This document shows, in pieces, positions 48,481-59,201 of a stretch of DNA of 64,000 nt; positions within the stretch are counted from its first letter, which is position 1; every line of letters starts with the position of its first letter. Position numbers and translations under genes: made by a program. The notes below the pieces were generated by a model, which worked only from the letters and a program-made list of their open reading frames with translations, searched no databases and was not told the origin of the DNA. The stretch is taken from the NCBI RefSeq assembly GCF_037975245.1, contig NC_092578.1, positions 9,900,359-9,964,358 on the forward strand. Reading direction: 5' to 3'. This DNA comes from Apostichopus japonicus. Lineage: Eukaryota > Echinodermata > Holothuroidea > Aspidochirotida > Stichopodidae.

Positions 48481-49929
48481 CGAGCTAGTTGTGTTATTTA
48501 TTATTATAATGAAAACAAAGTATATAATTTAAAACCCAATTCTAGCCCAATGTTGTACTGAGTACAACATCGGGACAATGATTTTTTGTTAAATTCTAAA
48601 ACGATAACCCAACACCTCACAGACTTGAAATGCGTTCATTTGAAAGAAAAAAAGGCAGTGCATTCATGTATATATAATAATAAAAGGTAAGAATAAAGAT
48701 GCCTTCGGTGTATCTGGTAAGTAAAAAAGCACAGGATATTAGGCCTAGATGTAGACAAAGTTTCAGCCGAAATTATAGGCCTATATATGCTTAGGTTTGA
48801 TTTACTGTATTAAGAGTCTCCATTTTACTCCATACAGTAGGATGCTACTGTACAGCTTCATAATACTGTACTTGTTGCGCCTACTCCCGGCGTTAGTTGT
48901 ACACAATAACACACACGTGGTGTTAAGGGCCATATTCGCTCATGCTATACGAAAGTGTTTCCACCATGCAGTTTTAGTAATTTTGCCCTGAATTTTCCCA
49001 GATCTGCGAAGAGGCATGGTCACTCGATATAGATGGACTTATCGATATGTTTGCTAACAAAAAGCCAGGAATAGTCAGAATTTCACGGAAAGTCGATATT
49101 TTGAGATTGGAAAACAAGTCGAGATTTCGATAAACGTTATTTTGAGAAGACAGTGGAAATTTGGAATTAAATAGTATCGGAAATTTTCAGATATAATTTC
49201 GATACAAAATATGGAAGTTGACTTGTTCTTCGGAAACTTATAAATATATACTTTGCGTAAGTTATCTGCATTTTATAAACGAAATAGCCAAAATTTGAGA
49301 TTGAAGGTCGAATTTTTAGATTGAATAATCAAACGGGCGAGAAAAGAGTCGGAGTAATACTCCGACTGTATTAAAATAAGTTAGATAGTTTTGGGATAAA
49401 AAGAAATTCGACTTGTTCTTCGAAATTTTGTATCGACGTTTTACATCGCAATGAAATGTCTCAATATCAGTAGCAATGTCGAATACATAGTCCCACCTTC
49501 TAAACGACATGCGAAGACGAAATGTTTGTAAAATTAATCGAAATTTGAAAACGAATCGGAGTTATTAGACCGAGTTATTTCCAATGTCCGGTCTGAGTTG
49601 ATATCATCAACGAAACGAAAATTCTTCTCGGGAAGTCCCCTAATCCGCCCTCTCTATTTTCCAATCATCGATAGCTTTCTTATACGTCACTGACTATGCA
49701 AAGTTGAACTTCATCCACTTCCCACACCCTACCCCTTGCGCACACCATTGCAAGGATGGTCTCCCGACGGACTCGATCACCATTTCGTGATGATATGAAA
49801 GACGTGCTCTTGACCAGGTGGTAACTAAGACGGCGCCTCACAGTGGCAATTGAGTATGTGCTCGATCGTAAGGCTATACAAGCTGGGTAGTGGGAGATTA
49901 CCCTAACTTAAACGAGACCGAGGGTTGAG

Positions 49930-50242
49930 ATTTCATTGGGATTCTACCACGGCTTCACACGAACAGAGGGATTACATGAGATTGCACGATTGATCGCTTC
50001 AGTATTTAAAGCACAAACATTGAAGTGAATACTACAAAACCCCTATAACTGAAATTATCAAAATCGGCTTCCAAAACAAACACCACTAGGCCGCTATTTT
50101 CTAGACTGTGAAAAGGCCTTCGATAAAACTTGGCACAATGGTCTCCGGTTCAGGCTGTTAGAGTATAATCTCCCACATCAGATCATCAGACTTCTCTCTT
50201 CCTCCCTTTACGACCGTACACAAAAAATCCGGGTCAATTGGG
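49930..50242 (+). pseudogene. Jockey/CR1-type reverse transcriptase fragment (upstream part)
   Basis: The plus strand reads, with one or two frame breaks, a GF...HEIARLI segment and then LDCEKAFDKTWHNGL and LPHQIIRLLSSSLYDRTQ (from 50098). The first Asp of LDCEKAFD is the first catalytic Asp of RT. The sequence stops abruptly at a G-run at 50240, where sequence from the opposite strand begins. Confidence 0.75.
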
Positions 50243-51120
50243 GGGGGGGGGGGCGATGCGTTGTGGATGATGATGATGTGTCGGAGGGACCTATTCACTG
50301 AATGTCTTGATGGTAGGGTTGAGTTTGGCGTTGGCTCCCTGCTGGATACCCCTAACGATGTTTGTGTAGAGGGCGGTGTTGATCTGAGTGGTGGTGGTTG
50401 CCAGGGTGGATTTGTTGCTACTGCGATGCTTTTGGTAGCTGGCTACGTGGGCATTGTTGTGGTCTGGGTTGCGTTGTTGGTTTTCTTTGAGGCTGTAGTC
50501 TTTTGAGCTGTCTTTGAAGCTCTCTTCTGGGGGGGGGGGGGGTGTTCCCGGTGACTGGTTTGTGTGGGGCGGGTTTCACAGTAGCTGGCTTCGCAGTGGT
50601 TGGCTTTGTTGATGGTGATGAGAAACTTGTGCCAGAGGCTCCATGTTCACTACGGGTCTTGCGGAGTTGGCGGTTGTACATCGGACATCCTCTGTAGCTG
50701 GCGATGTGCGGTCCATTGCAGTTGGCACACTTTGCCACTTCTCGGGAGTAAGGCAAGGCTGAGCGGGTGTTGACTACCGAGCCGAAGACAAGTCTCTTAA
50801 GGTACAGGTGGCTGCTCTGTAGCCAAAAGCTTGACAGTTGTGGCATTGGGTTGGTTCGAAGGTGTGGTGGATTCGCTGGACTTCGAACCGACGGTTGCCG
50901 ATTTAGATTCCGTTGGTTTTCGGACTTCATGCGTTGGTTGTTTAAGGTAACAGCAACTTTTCGGATCGGAATTTGCGTACCTTTTACACGGAAACGGCGG
51001 ACGTTGATGACTTTCGTTGACTGGCGGCTGATCCCGAGGATGATGGTGGTAGTTGAAAGGCCTTTGGGTACGTTTATGATGAGAGTTTCCATGTTGACTT
51101 GTTGGGTTCCAAAAGAGGAA
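50243..51120 (-). pseudogene. Non-LTR retrotransposon ORF1 (gag-like) segment, inverted
   Basis: The minus-strand ORF 51092-50418 (224 codons) includes VAKCANCNGPHIASYRGCP, a CCHC zinc knuckle of the kind (PRE_C2HC/zinc-knuckle) found in Jockey-clade ORF1 proteins. A Pro/Thr/Lys-rich tail follows. It continues degenerately to about 50243. It lies in reverse orientation between two plus-strand RT pieces and includes a C-run (the plus-strand G-run at 50529). Confidence 0.8.
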
Positions 51121-52023
51121 TGAAATACAAAGGTCGGTTTAAAGTCGCCTTTTATATAACATTTATGTTAAGATCTCCCATACAACAAACTTATTTCCAC
51201 ACAATGTAGTAAGGTTGCCGACGATCTCGCTATGGCATACAAGTTAAATAATATCCCTATTTATCAGTGCACTACAAAGATTCTCTAACACCCTAAGTTC
51301 CTGGTGTAGTAAATGGAGAGTGAAAACTAATCCGAATAAATCTAAGCTTGTAATATTTATGTACCCTTGTTCTAATGACTCGGCCGAGGACTAGTACGTG
51401 GCATTAATCTTTTCACGACCAACATTAGCCCCAGCAAATAAGCTGTTTACATAGGAATCACCCTAGATAATGAGCTAAATTTTAAGAAACATATTAACGT
51501 CACTACCGGTAAAGCATGCAGGATCTTAAAGTTACAAGCCTAAGCAATCTAAATTGTCTTCGCCTACAAACTTTATTAAAAATTGATAACTCAAAAATTA
51601 AACCTATTTTTACTTACGGCAGTATATGCCACCTTAGTGTGGTAATAAGTCTCATAATTTCTCAATTAAACACTATTGATAATAAAGCCCTCAGAAACTG
51701 TCTTAACATCCCAGTTACATTGCTACCAAAAAGCTCCTAGAAGCAGCAAACCCAGTGTTTAAATAACACTCGCCTCTTTGATCCCCTAATCCAAGACCTC
51801 TTGCCTATATATTGAATTCATAAAACCTACACCAATTTAAAACAAAAGTTCCGTGGATAAATTATATTTTCTAAACTGGGAGGAGGCGTCAGCCCTGGCA
51901 GAGGGAAGGGGGCCCTTTGCTTAGGAACCCGGTGGCTAGAGGGCTTGTGAGTCAAACCCCAGAAGAAGTTCTCTTCTGGGGAACATCCCAGTCACCCGAA
52001 ACTACTTCTCCTTTTTTATTTTT

Positions 52024-52024
<1 letters not shown>
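51121..52024 (+). pseudogene. Jockey-like reverse transcriptase, downstream part and 3' end
   Basis: Plus-strand frames read VADDLAMAYK (the F/YADD catalytic box), KWRVKTNPNKSKLVIF, GITLDNELNFKKHIN and later weaker C-terminal matches, with several stops and frameshifts. A 3' UTR ends in 'agttctcttctggggaacat' and a T-rich stretch followed by AAT repeats. The same 3' end is found as a tiny insertion at 54764-54819. Dead copy. Confidence 0.75.
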
Positions 52025-52107
<83 letters not shown>

Positions 52108-52141
52108 AAGAAGAAGAAGAAGAATAATGATAATGATAATA

Positions 52142-52178
<37 letters not shown>

Positions 52179-52219
52179 GAAGAAGAATAAGAATAATGAT
52201 AATGATAATAATAATAATG

Positions 52220-52269
<50 letters not shown>

Positions 52270-52274
52270 ACTAC

Positions 52275-52316
<42 letters not shown>
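52025..52316. repeat. (AAT)n microsatellite with (AAG)n and (GAT) variants
   Basis: About 290 bases of trinucleotide repeats. It follows the 3' end of the plus-strand LINE and is followed by the poly(A) end (T-run on the plus strand) of the minus-strand LINE. Long Ile/Leu/Arg ORFs here are artefacts. Confidence 0.95.
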
Positions 52317-52317
<1 letters not shown>

Positions 52318-54207
52318 TTTTTTTTTTTTTTCTCCTGTTTATTTCTTCGATAGTATATATACAAAAACATACAATGTCAAATGTAATTTTGTTGTTATGC
52401 TATAATTAATCGAGAATGAAGCTGTTTTTAAGTCATCATATAAATAGCGTTTCTTACAGTACTGTTGAACTTTTACAGCAAACTTAAACTTATAAAAGAA
52501 TGTTTCCGTGTCTAGTTGTACATTCCTTCTTGAGCAATCAGAAATATAAATCTTCATATGTAAAATTAGAAAATTATATGGACTGTATTCCTGATATAGA
52601 AAACCAAAGAAAATATCTTCTTTCGAAAAGAAAAACTGCTTGTTCAATAGTCGTCTCTCAATATCTAAAATAAAATAGGAGACCAGGCTACAATCCCAAA
52701 AGAGGTGTTCAATAGTCTCCTCATGTAGTTTACAAAAAGAACAATTTGGCGAGTCTACCATATTCATTTTAAAAAGCAATTTCTTAGTAGGGATAATTCT
52801 ATGCAAAAATTTGAACTGAAAATATTGCAAACGTGCTTCAGTAATACTCTTGTATGGCATCCTAAACAACATCGCCCACTGCTCAGAATCAAAAGAATAA
52901 ACAGTGTTCCACTTATTAAGTGAGGTGGGCAAAGAGGTTACCCCTTTTAGAAAAACCGGATAAAGTATGTGGGAAACGGAATAATTACCCATAATTTTCT
53001 CAAGTAAGAGTTCACTGACAGTAGGGTTATTATCGGTATCCTGTAAGCCGATTTTCCAATGACGAGGAATCGCTTTAATTAAACCCCAGTAGTGAATAAA
53101 CGAAAAATTACCAATATTGTAGGTCCTAACAAAAGTATGGAAATCAAGAGGTCTATTATTAACATCAAAAAAGTCGGCAATTTTCATAATCCCCTTTTTG
53201 AACAGAATATCATAAAAAATGGTCTTACTGTTAATTTTTACACTGGAATTATTCCAGATATACTCATTTCCAAAATTATTATTAGGTGGGGCATAAGATA
53301 CTTCACACCAAGCATCCAAAACTTGGCGGAGAAAAATATTCTTAATAAAACTAATATCCGTTTTTGAACAATTACACTGGAAGAAGAATTTATTTCCATA
53401 TGGCTTCAAAACCGTAGTGAAAAATATTTTCCAAGGGCTCTCATTAACAGAAAAATAACGGCGAACCCAAGTACACTTTAAGGATTTCATAAAACTATCA
53501 ATGTGTGTAACCCTTAGTCCTCCTTCATCAATATTATTAATCATAGTACTCCTCTTAACCTTGTCAGGGCGCCCACACCAAATGAAATCGAAGATTATTC
53601 TTTCCACATCCTTAACAAAACTGGAGGGAGGGTTAGGTAAGACAAGGAATAGAAACACAAGTTGCGAAAGGGCAAGAGACTTAACTATGGTATTCCGGCC
53701 AATTGGGGTCATATCCCTGACAGACCACGAGCGTAGGCATGATTTTAGTCGGGATAACTTTGGAGTATAGTTAAGCTCAAACAAATCATTTCTATTGTTC
53801 GTAAAGAAAATGCCCAAATAGCTAACTGGTCCACTGCTAACGGCAATACCACTGAATGAAGTAAAAGGCCAATCACGAGCAAAAGAGCCAAGAGGAAAAA
53901 GAACAGACTTATTATAATTGATAACCAACCCAGAGGCTTCCTTCAAGTCACTTAAAATTTGCAAAGTTTTCTGCAATGAACCTCTAGAGCTATCTAAAAC
54001 GAAAACAGTATCATCAGCATACTGTAAAAGTTTGTAATTATAGTTTCCTACACAAAGGCCCCCTATTTCCTTATTATACAAAACACTAAGTGATAAGAGT
54101 TCTGCACATAAAATAAACAAATAAGGACTCAAGGGGCAACCCTGCCTAACTCCTCTACCAATACGGAAGTAACCTGTTGAGTAGCCGTTATTGATTACGC
54201 AAGCCAT
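52317..54207 (-). mobile_element. 5'-truncated L1/Tx1-like LINE with intact 622-codon ORF
   Basis: The minus-strand ORF 54207-52339 is uninterrupted. It begins inside the RT domain: RGVRQGCPLSPYLFILCAE (about residues 18-36), LLQYADDTVFVLD (catalytic YADD, about residue 63), a thumb region and a C-terminal zinc-finger-like CSFCKLHEETIEHLFWDC, then YILSKK and stop. Only 7 bases separate the stop from a 15-base poly(A) (T-run 52317-52331). The endonuclease and RT motifs before GVRQGCP are missing. This clade copies itself by target-primed reverse transcription. The lack of stops suggests recent insertion, but the copy cannot be autonomous. L1/Tx1 placement is from motif style, not phylogeny. 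Confidence 0.9.
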
Positions 54208-54209
54208 AC

Positions 54210-54255
54210 TATTATTGTAATAATAATAATGATAATAATAATAATAATAATAATG

Positions 54256-54287
<32 letters not shown>

Positions 54288-54304
54288 ACTACTACTACTA
54301 CTAC

Positions 54305-54346
<42 letters not shown>

Positions 54347-54395
54347 GAATAACAAGAATAACAAGAATAATAATAATAATAGTAATAATAATTTA
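54210..54395. repeat. (AAT)n microsatellite, right part
   Basis: AAT repeats with ACT, GAT and AAC-AAG variants. Continuation of the array at 52025-52316 if the LINE between them is removed; alternatively the tail of the CR1/L2-like element to its right. Confidence 0.9.
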
Positions 54396-54750
54396 TTTTA
54401 TAAAGCGTAAAATCCACAAAAGTGCTCTAAAATGCTATGTAACAGTAAATAAAAAATTATATGACACAAAATATGTAGTAAAAATGCAGAATAAAATACA
54501 ATATATATGAGTATGAAAAATAAAAAGCATGCACGTTTGAGTTTATTGGAGTATTGCACATGCATAGAATTTAATGCACAGTTTAAATATTGCAGTAATG
54601 CTGTCTCAAAAGGAAGGTTTTCAGCTTTGACTTGAATGTTGTAAGACTAGAAACAGTTCTGAGTCCAACTGGCAGCTCATTCCAGAGGCGTGGCCGAGCC
54701 ACGCAAGAAGCTCTATTCCCATAGCTGTTTATCTTGGTGATCGGCACCCT
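54396..54750 (-). pseudogene. CR1/L2-like LINE, C-terminal end of ORF2 and 3' UTR
   Basis: From about 54750 to the TAA at 54585-54583 the minus strand reads RVPITKINSYGNRAS, then PRLWNELPVGLRTV and FKSKLKTFLLRQHY, the characteristic tail of CR1/L2/Jockey-type ORF2 proteins. About 190 bases of 3' UTR then run into the (ATT)n array. The upstream ORF2 sequence is cut by the small insertion at 54764-54819. Confidence 0.75.
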
Positions 54751-54763
54751 TTATAAGCGTAAG

Positions 54764-54819
54764 AAGTTCTCTTCTGGGGAACATCCCATTCACCCGGAAC
54801 TATTTCTCTTTTTTATTTT
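54764..54819 (+). mobile_element. Tiny 5'-truncated LINE 3' end with 12-bp target duplication
   Basis: 56 bases matching the 3' end of the plus-strand LINE at 51964-52020 (aagttctcttctggggaaca...). Flanked by identical 12-base copies TATAAGCGTAAG (54752-54763 and 54820-54831), as left by target-primed reverse transcription. Confidence 0.8.
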
Positions 54820-54960
54820 TATAAGCGTAAGCTGGGTCCATTCTGGCAGGGTGGGTTTGCCATGTCTGGAGCATCTTCCCTATATGAAGCTTCATAAATG
54901 CGTGTGTTGCTTGTTTTCCTCTCCATTATCGATTTACCAAACTTCTATTGTCCGTTTCTA

Positions 54961-55365
54961 ATTAACCTGCACTAGCCACGGCTTGCACGTCTCGATCAGG
55001 AGTTAATTAACCTGCACTAGCCACGGCTTGCACGTCTCGATCAGGAGTTAATTAACCTGCACTAGCCACGGCTTGCACGTCTCGATCAGGAGTTAATTAA
55101 CCTGCACTAGCCACGGCTTGCACGTCTCGATCAGGAGTTAATTAACCTGCACTAGCCACGGCTTGCACGTCTCGATCAGGAGTTAAGTAACCTGCACTAG
55201 CCACGGCTTGCACGTCTCGATCAGGAGTTAATTAACCTGCACTAGCCACGGCTTGCACGTCTCGATCAGGAGTTAATTAACCTGCACTAGCCACGGCTTG
55301 CACGTCTCGATCAGGAGTTAATTAACCTGCACTAGCCACGGCTTGCACGTCTCGATCAGGAGTTT
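54961..55365. repeat. 45-bp tandem repeat, 9 nearly identical copies
   Basis: Unit 'cctgcactagccacggcttg' + 'cacgtctcgatcaggagtta' + 'attaa', period exactly 45 (54966, 55011 and so on). One copy reads aagtaa in place of aattaa; otherwise I see no differences, which points to recent amplification. Adjacent to LINE remnants. Confidence 0.97.
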
Positions 55366-55409
55366 TCAGTCTGACCATTGGAATAGAGTGGTTTCTCACT
55401 GAAGACGCG

Positions 55410-56460
55410 AATACCCATAACATAGCAAAAGTAACACACCTGTGTTTAAGTCTGATGAGAAGAACGTTTTCACTAATTATAGACCAGTTTCATTGCTAGC
55501 GCAGTTATCCAAAGTACGTGAAAAGTTGTTTGAAAAAAAATCTTGCCAAGCACCACCTCCTTTTTGAGAGTCAGTATGGTTTCAGTTCTGGACGATATAC
55601 ATCTTAGGCATTATTAGAATTACTGGAAAACACGTTACTGAATGATACAAAAAAATGAACTATTGGATTCTTCATTGATCTGAAAAAAGCTGTTGGCGTA
55701 ATTGACAATTGTTTATAACTTAAGAAGTTTGACCATTATGGAATTCGGGGAATTGTTCATAACTGGTTAGCTATTTGTCCAACAGAAAGCAATATGTCCA
55801 AATCAGCGATTTTAAGTCAGGGTTTCTGGTGTACCTCAAGCGTCCGATACTTGAGCCCAAATTATTTATAAACGTCACATGCAAATTATTAATTGTTGTA
55901 ATTATTGCCGATGATACTAATATTTTTGCTCCCACAAGGACATCGAAGTACTACGTACAATTATATGCAAAAAAAAAAAAAAAAAAATAATAATGATGAT
56001 TCGTAGTAAAGTTATCCCTCAATGTTAGCAAAAAAAGTTGCACTCTAAATCCAATCGCCGTTTTAATGCTGATCCGGACGTTACTATATATAAAGGAAGT
56101 CAATATGGAAAAAGTTGATGTGAGGAAGTGTACTTATAGATCATAAACTGAACTGGAAAGAACACATTAAGAATTTTTCAAACAAACTTTCTAAAAGTAT
56201 CGGAATTTTACATAAAGCCAGCCATGTTTTAAATATATATTTTTATATATAATATATTTACTACTGTGTTAACTATTGTGCTGAATTTATAGTAAAATAC
56301 TTATAAGTCTATCTTTCTCCGTTATTTTTTAAGCAGAAGAAGGTCACCCGTATAATATGTAATGTATACATTCAAGCTCATACGTCTGAACCTTTTCTTA
56401 AGTCCAATCTATTAAGATTATCTCAAATTATTATCAATGCAAAATGTATTTCTTGTAATC
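55410..56460 (+). pseudogene. Degenerate non-LTR reverse transcriptase (CR1/L2/Jockey type)
   Basis: Across several frames the plus strand reads NYRPVSLLAQLSKVREKLFEK, then ALLELLEN, IGFFIDLKKA, KFDHYGIRG, SYLSNRKQYVQI, ADDTNIFAP, LNWKEHIKNFSNKLSKSIG and FKQKKVTRIIC, in the order expected for RT domains 1-7 and thumb. Many stops and frameshifts plus an A-run (55970-55988) show it is dead. Confidence 0.8.
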
Positions 56461-56583
56461 AAACGGTAGTGAGCAAAAATTCGCTGACGATTCCTTCTTA
56501 GCATAATCATTAATTTCTCACTTTTCGTTAAAGGTGACACTAAAGAAAACAGCGCTAATTTTGTACTTCACATATACACATAT

Positions 56584-56730
56584 CAGGGGCGTATCCAGGA
56601 TTTTCTAACCCGGGGGCGCGAATTACTATCTAAGCGGAGCGCCACCATCAGTTGGCGCGGAGCGTACAAGAAAATTTCTGGTTTTGATACCCCCTAGATC
56701 ACCGGTAATGGCACTTCTCGGGCTTGAAAA
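56584..56730 (+). mobile_element. hAT-like hairpin-core element, left end CAGGGGCGTATCCAGG
   Basis: The left terminus CAGGGGCGTATCCAGG matches 15 of 16 bases of the inverted right terminus at 59204-59219, and CATAT flanks both (56579-56583, 59220-59224). Core 'agcgccaccatcagttggcg' follows. It may be one larger element, 56584-59219, interrupted by the nested insertions listed below; the 5-base flank match could be chance. Confidence 0.55.
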
Positions 56731-57257
56731 TGACCAACCAGATGTACACTTTTGCCTGAGAACCAAGTAATTCCCAATAGTTTTTTTTCCATCCATAACC
56801 TTTTTGAAGATTGTCACCAGTCACACATCATGTTCGACCTCATTGCATGTCCTGTGGATCATTGCTTTTGTAGGTGATTCTACGTCACGGCCCACAATAT
56901 CCGAAAGCCCCACTTTTCAAGGTTTAAAGCCCATTATTTGTTCAGAATTTGAAAATTCACATTTCTCGTGAAGAAAATCACTTCAAAACATATACATAAT
57001 GTTGCACAAAATTCAATCTATGGACAACCAATATAGAAAAACCTCCTTCAACCCCTAACAGACAGGTCAAAATTGCTACGAGTAGAGGGAAGTATGATGA
57101 AGAATGTTGGTCAGGAAATTTTCGAAAATTCAGACACAGTTAATTTATTGGTGTACAAATATTACCTCTTATAACGGCTATTATAAAACTTCGTTGAAGG
57201 AAATGAAAAATACCAGATATTTCCGGTATCAGATATTTCGAAACCGAACACTACACA

Positions 57258-57739
57258 CATAGGCGTAGGAGGCGGGCGCTGCAGCCCCCCCCCCCCCAAC
57301 CAAACTTTTTCCCCTGAAAATTCGGGCAATATGCTGAGAACTTTTCGGGCACCTACTGAAAGAAAAATAAATAGCAATGATGTAGCTTAAGGAAATGAAT
57401 AGTTAAATAATTATCTCCTTGGTAATTAAAACTAGTTCTAAGCTTGGCCGAGTAATTCGCCATTACTACTGTAAAAGAGAGTTTTGACATAATTGGACCT
57501 GTATGCTTTTTCTCCATCTGCATCAGACATTTCGTTGTTTACATTATCATCCGGCGGTATACTGCGCAACTTTCACGGACCGTACGGCACACGATGCCAT
57601 GCGATGTAATGACCGATGCTTGCTTATATGATATTGACATTAACATGTCTTACCTGCGCTTCGCGCGCGAAAAATTTTGGTTATATTTTTCGGGCAAGTC
57701 GTTACAGCCCCCAAATCCAATTGGGCTCCTGCGCCTTTG
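57258..57739. mobile_element. Non-autonomous hAT-like element, CATAGGCGTAGG family (copy 2)
   Basis: Ends CATAGGCGTAGGAG and, inverted, CAAAGGCGCAGGAG. Exact 8-base target duplication ACTACACA at 57250-57257 and 57740-57747. 482 bp, no transposase. The interior matches the copy at 22432-22809 and is longer by about 100 bases. Confidence 0.85.
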
Positions 57740-57839
57740 ACTACACACATAGACAGTTTTGAGGTTGTTCATTTTTTAACATGCATTTTCATGCACACTG
57801 ATATGATGTGACGTCTGCTCTTTGCTTTACAAATTCGAA

Positions 57840-58080
57840 CAGGCGTGTAGCGAGTAATTTGCCGAGGGAGGGGCAAAGCTTATAGGCAAACTATCTAAGC
57901 GAAGCGCCACCATGAGTTGGCGCGAAGCGTAGAAGAAAATTTTGGCCGAAAATGCCTCCCAGATCGCTGGAAATGACACTTCCCAGGCCTTGTAAGTTGC
58001 ATCTAAGCATTGTCTATTTTGAAATTACTAGCGATAACATAAAGAAAATTTGCTCGGGGGTGGGGGGCGGTCGCCCCCTT
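57840..58080 (+). mobile_element. hAT-like hairpin-core element, second local copy
   Basis: Starts CAGGCGTGTAGCGAG. It matches 20842-21110 closely ('ctatctaagcgaagcgccac', 'gatcgctggaaatgacactt', 'gcatctaagcattgtctatt'). Its right terminus is not where expected; it may share the right end at 59219 with the element starting at 56584. Confidence 0.65.
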
Positions 58081-58374
58081 CCCAAAATGAGTCATGTTCC
58101 CCGAGGACTCGGTCGAGTTCAAAACCAGCCACAGTTGGTTCCATTGCACAATTGTTTAAGGCGTTCATACACACACGCGTTAGTATAGACCATATATAGT
58201 ATATATATATATAGATACATTAGTGAGAGAGGAAAAATGGAAACGTCAAAAATGGAGTTGTAGGTGTAAGGGGTAGGGTGAGGCGCACGTCCCCTCCGTA
58301 ATCTTCGATCTGTCACTGGCTACCCTGTGTATATAATAGGGATCAACGCTGTAATTATGACTGTTCCTCTTTCT

Positions 58375-58530
58375 CTTCCCGAGGTCTTGGCGTTTATCTT
58401 CTACTTCCTCCTTTTCTCCTTTTTCTCTCTTTCTTCTTTTTCTTTTCCCTTCCTTCCTCGCCTCCTTTTCTTTTTTCCCCCTTGTTTCCCTTTTTTTCTC
58501 CTCTTTTTTTCTCTCCTCTTTTCCTTACCC
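58375..58530 (+). other. Polypyrimidine tract of about 150 bases
   Basis: Almost only C and T on the plus strand, then 'cccgggggcgcacgccccc', a GC hairpin. Long pyrimidine tracts followed by a G/C hairpin and an inverted CAGGxGCGTATCCAGG end suggest the right half of a DNA transposon rather than a gene; the Lys/Glu/Arg-rich minus-strand ORFs are artefacts. Confidence 0.6.
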
Positions 58531-58561
58531 GGGGGCGCACGCCCCCAACGCCCCCCCTGGA

Positions 58562-59201
58562 CAGTAGCGTCACCAGACTTTTCAGTCCGGGGGGCACAGG
58601 GGGGCACCAGCATTTGATGGGGGCACTTAGGTGGATACGGATCGCCGTCCTGGGGAGGGGTCTTGGAAAATTTTCGCATACGGAGGATGGGCTAGATGCA
58701 AAATGGTGCCACATTTGATGCTAAATTCGATCTGAAGATATCTCCAGAAATTGCTATTTTTGAGGTAATGATTTTAACAACGCGCAGAATTTTGCAGAGG
58801 ATATGAACCACATGCTGTCGATATTATGCCTAACCGTATCAATAGAACCTACATTTGTTGAATTAATGTGTGCATGACCCCCGACTCCTTTCTTGTCCTT
58901 CTCGTCTTCTCCCATTATCTATTAAGATGTAACAGGTTCCAGCATTGTTATTGGCTCCTATCAGGGATCTCACCATGCAATCCGACGGTCAAGCATAAAC
59001 TTTTTCATTTTTTCGCAGCTCATTTGAAGAAAATACGAATTACTGTGCTTCTTTGTCCTTATGAAAAACCAATTCTGATGATGGGAGTTGAATATAACAA
59101 AATATATATATATTTTTTTACCAACCCAAATCTCAAATGGGGGGGCACTCGGTTTTCCAGGGGGCACGTGCCCCCTGTCCCCCCCTTTGGCGACGCCACT
59201 G
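58562..59201. mobile_element. Nested non-autonomous hAT-like element, 640 bp, exact 8-bp duplication
   Basis: Ends CAGTAGCGTCACCA and, inverted, CAGTGGCGTCGCCA. Identical flanks CCCCTGGA at 58554-58561 and 59202-59209. The insertion splits the CCCCTGGATACGCGCCTG terminus of an older element. Both ends carry G-run 'ggggggcac' blocks. No transposase is seen. Confidence 0.87.

Larger units (their letters stand above)
45480..49900. other. Intergenic DNA with transposon fragments, no gene recognised
   Basis: Contains the hairpin-core repeat at 47465-47600 and a G-rich remnant at 48370-48480. Direct CG-containing, moderately repeated-looking text occurs at 47020-47200. Short ORFs show no domain. 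Confidence 0.4.

Noticed and set aside
51917-52405. 162-codon Ile/Arg ORF and overlapping Leu/Phe ORF
   Set aside because: Translations of AAT/AAG microsatellite sequence.
58394-58714. Lys/Arg/Glu-rich minus-strand ORFs
   Set aside because: They are the antisense of a polypyrimidine tract and of hAT-like element ends.
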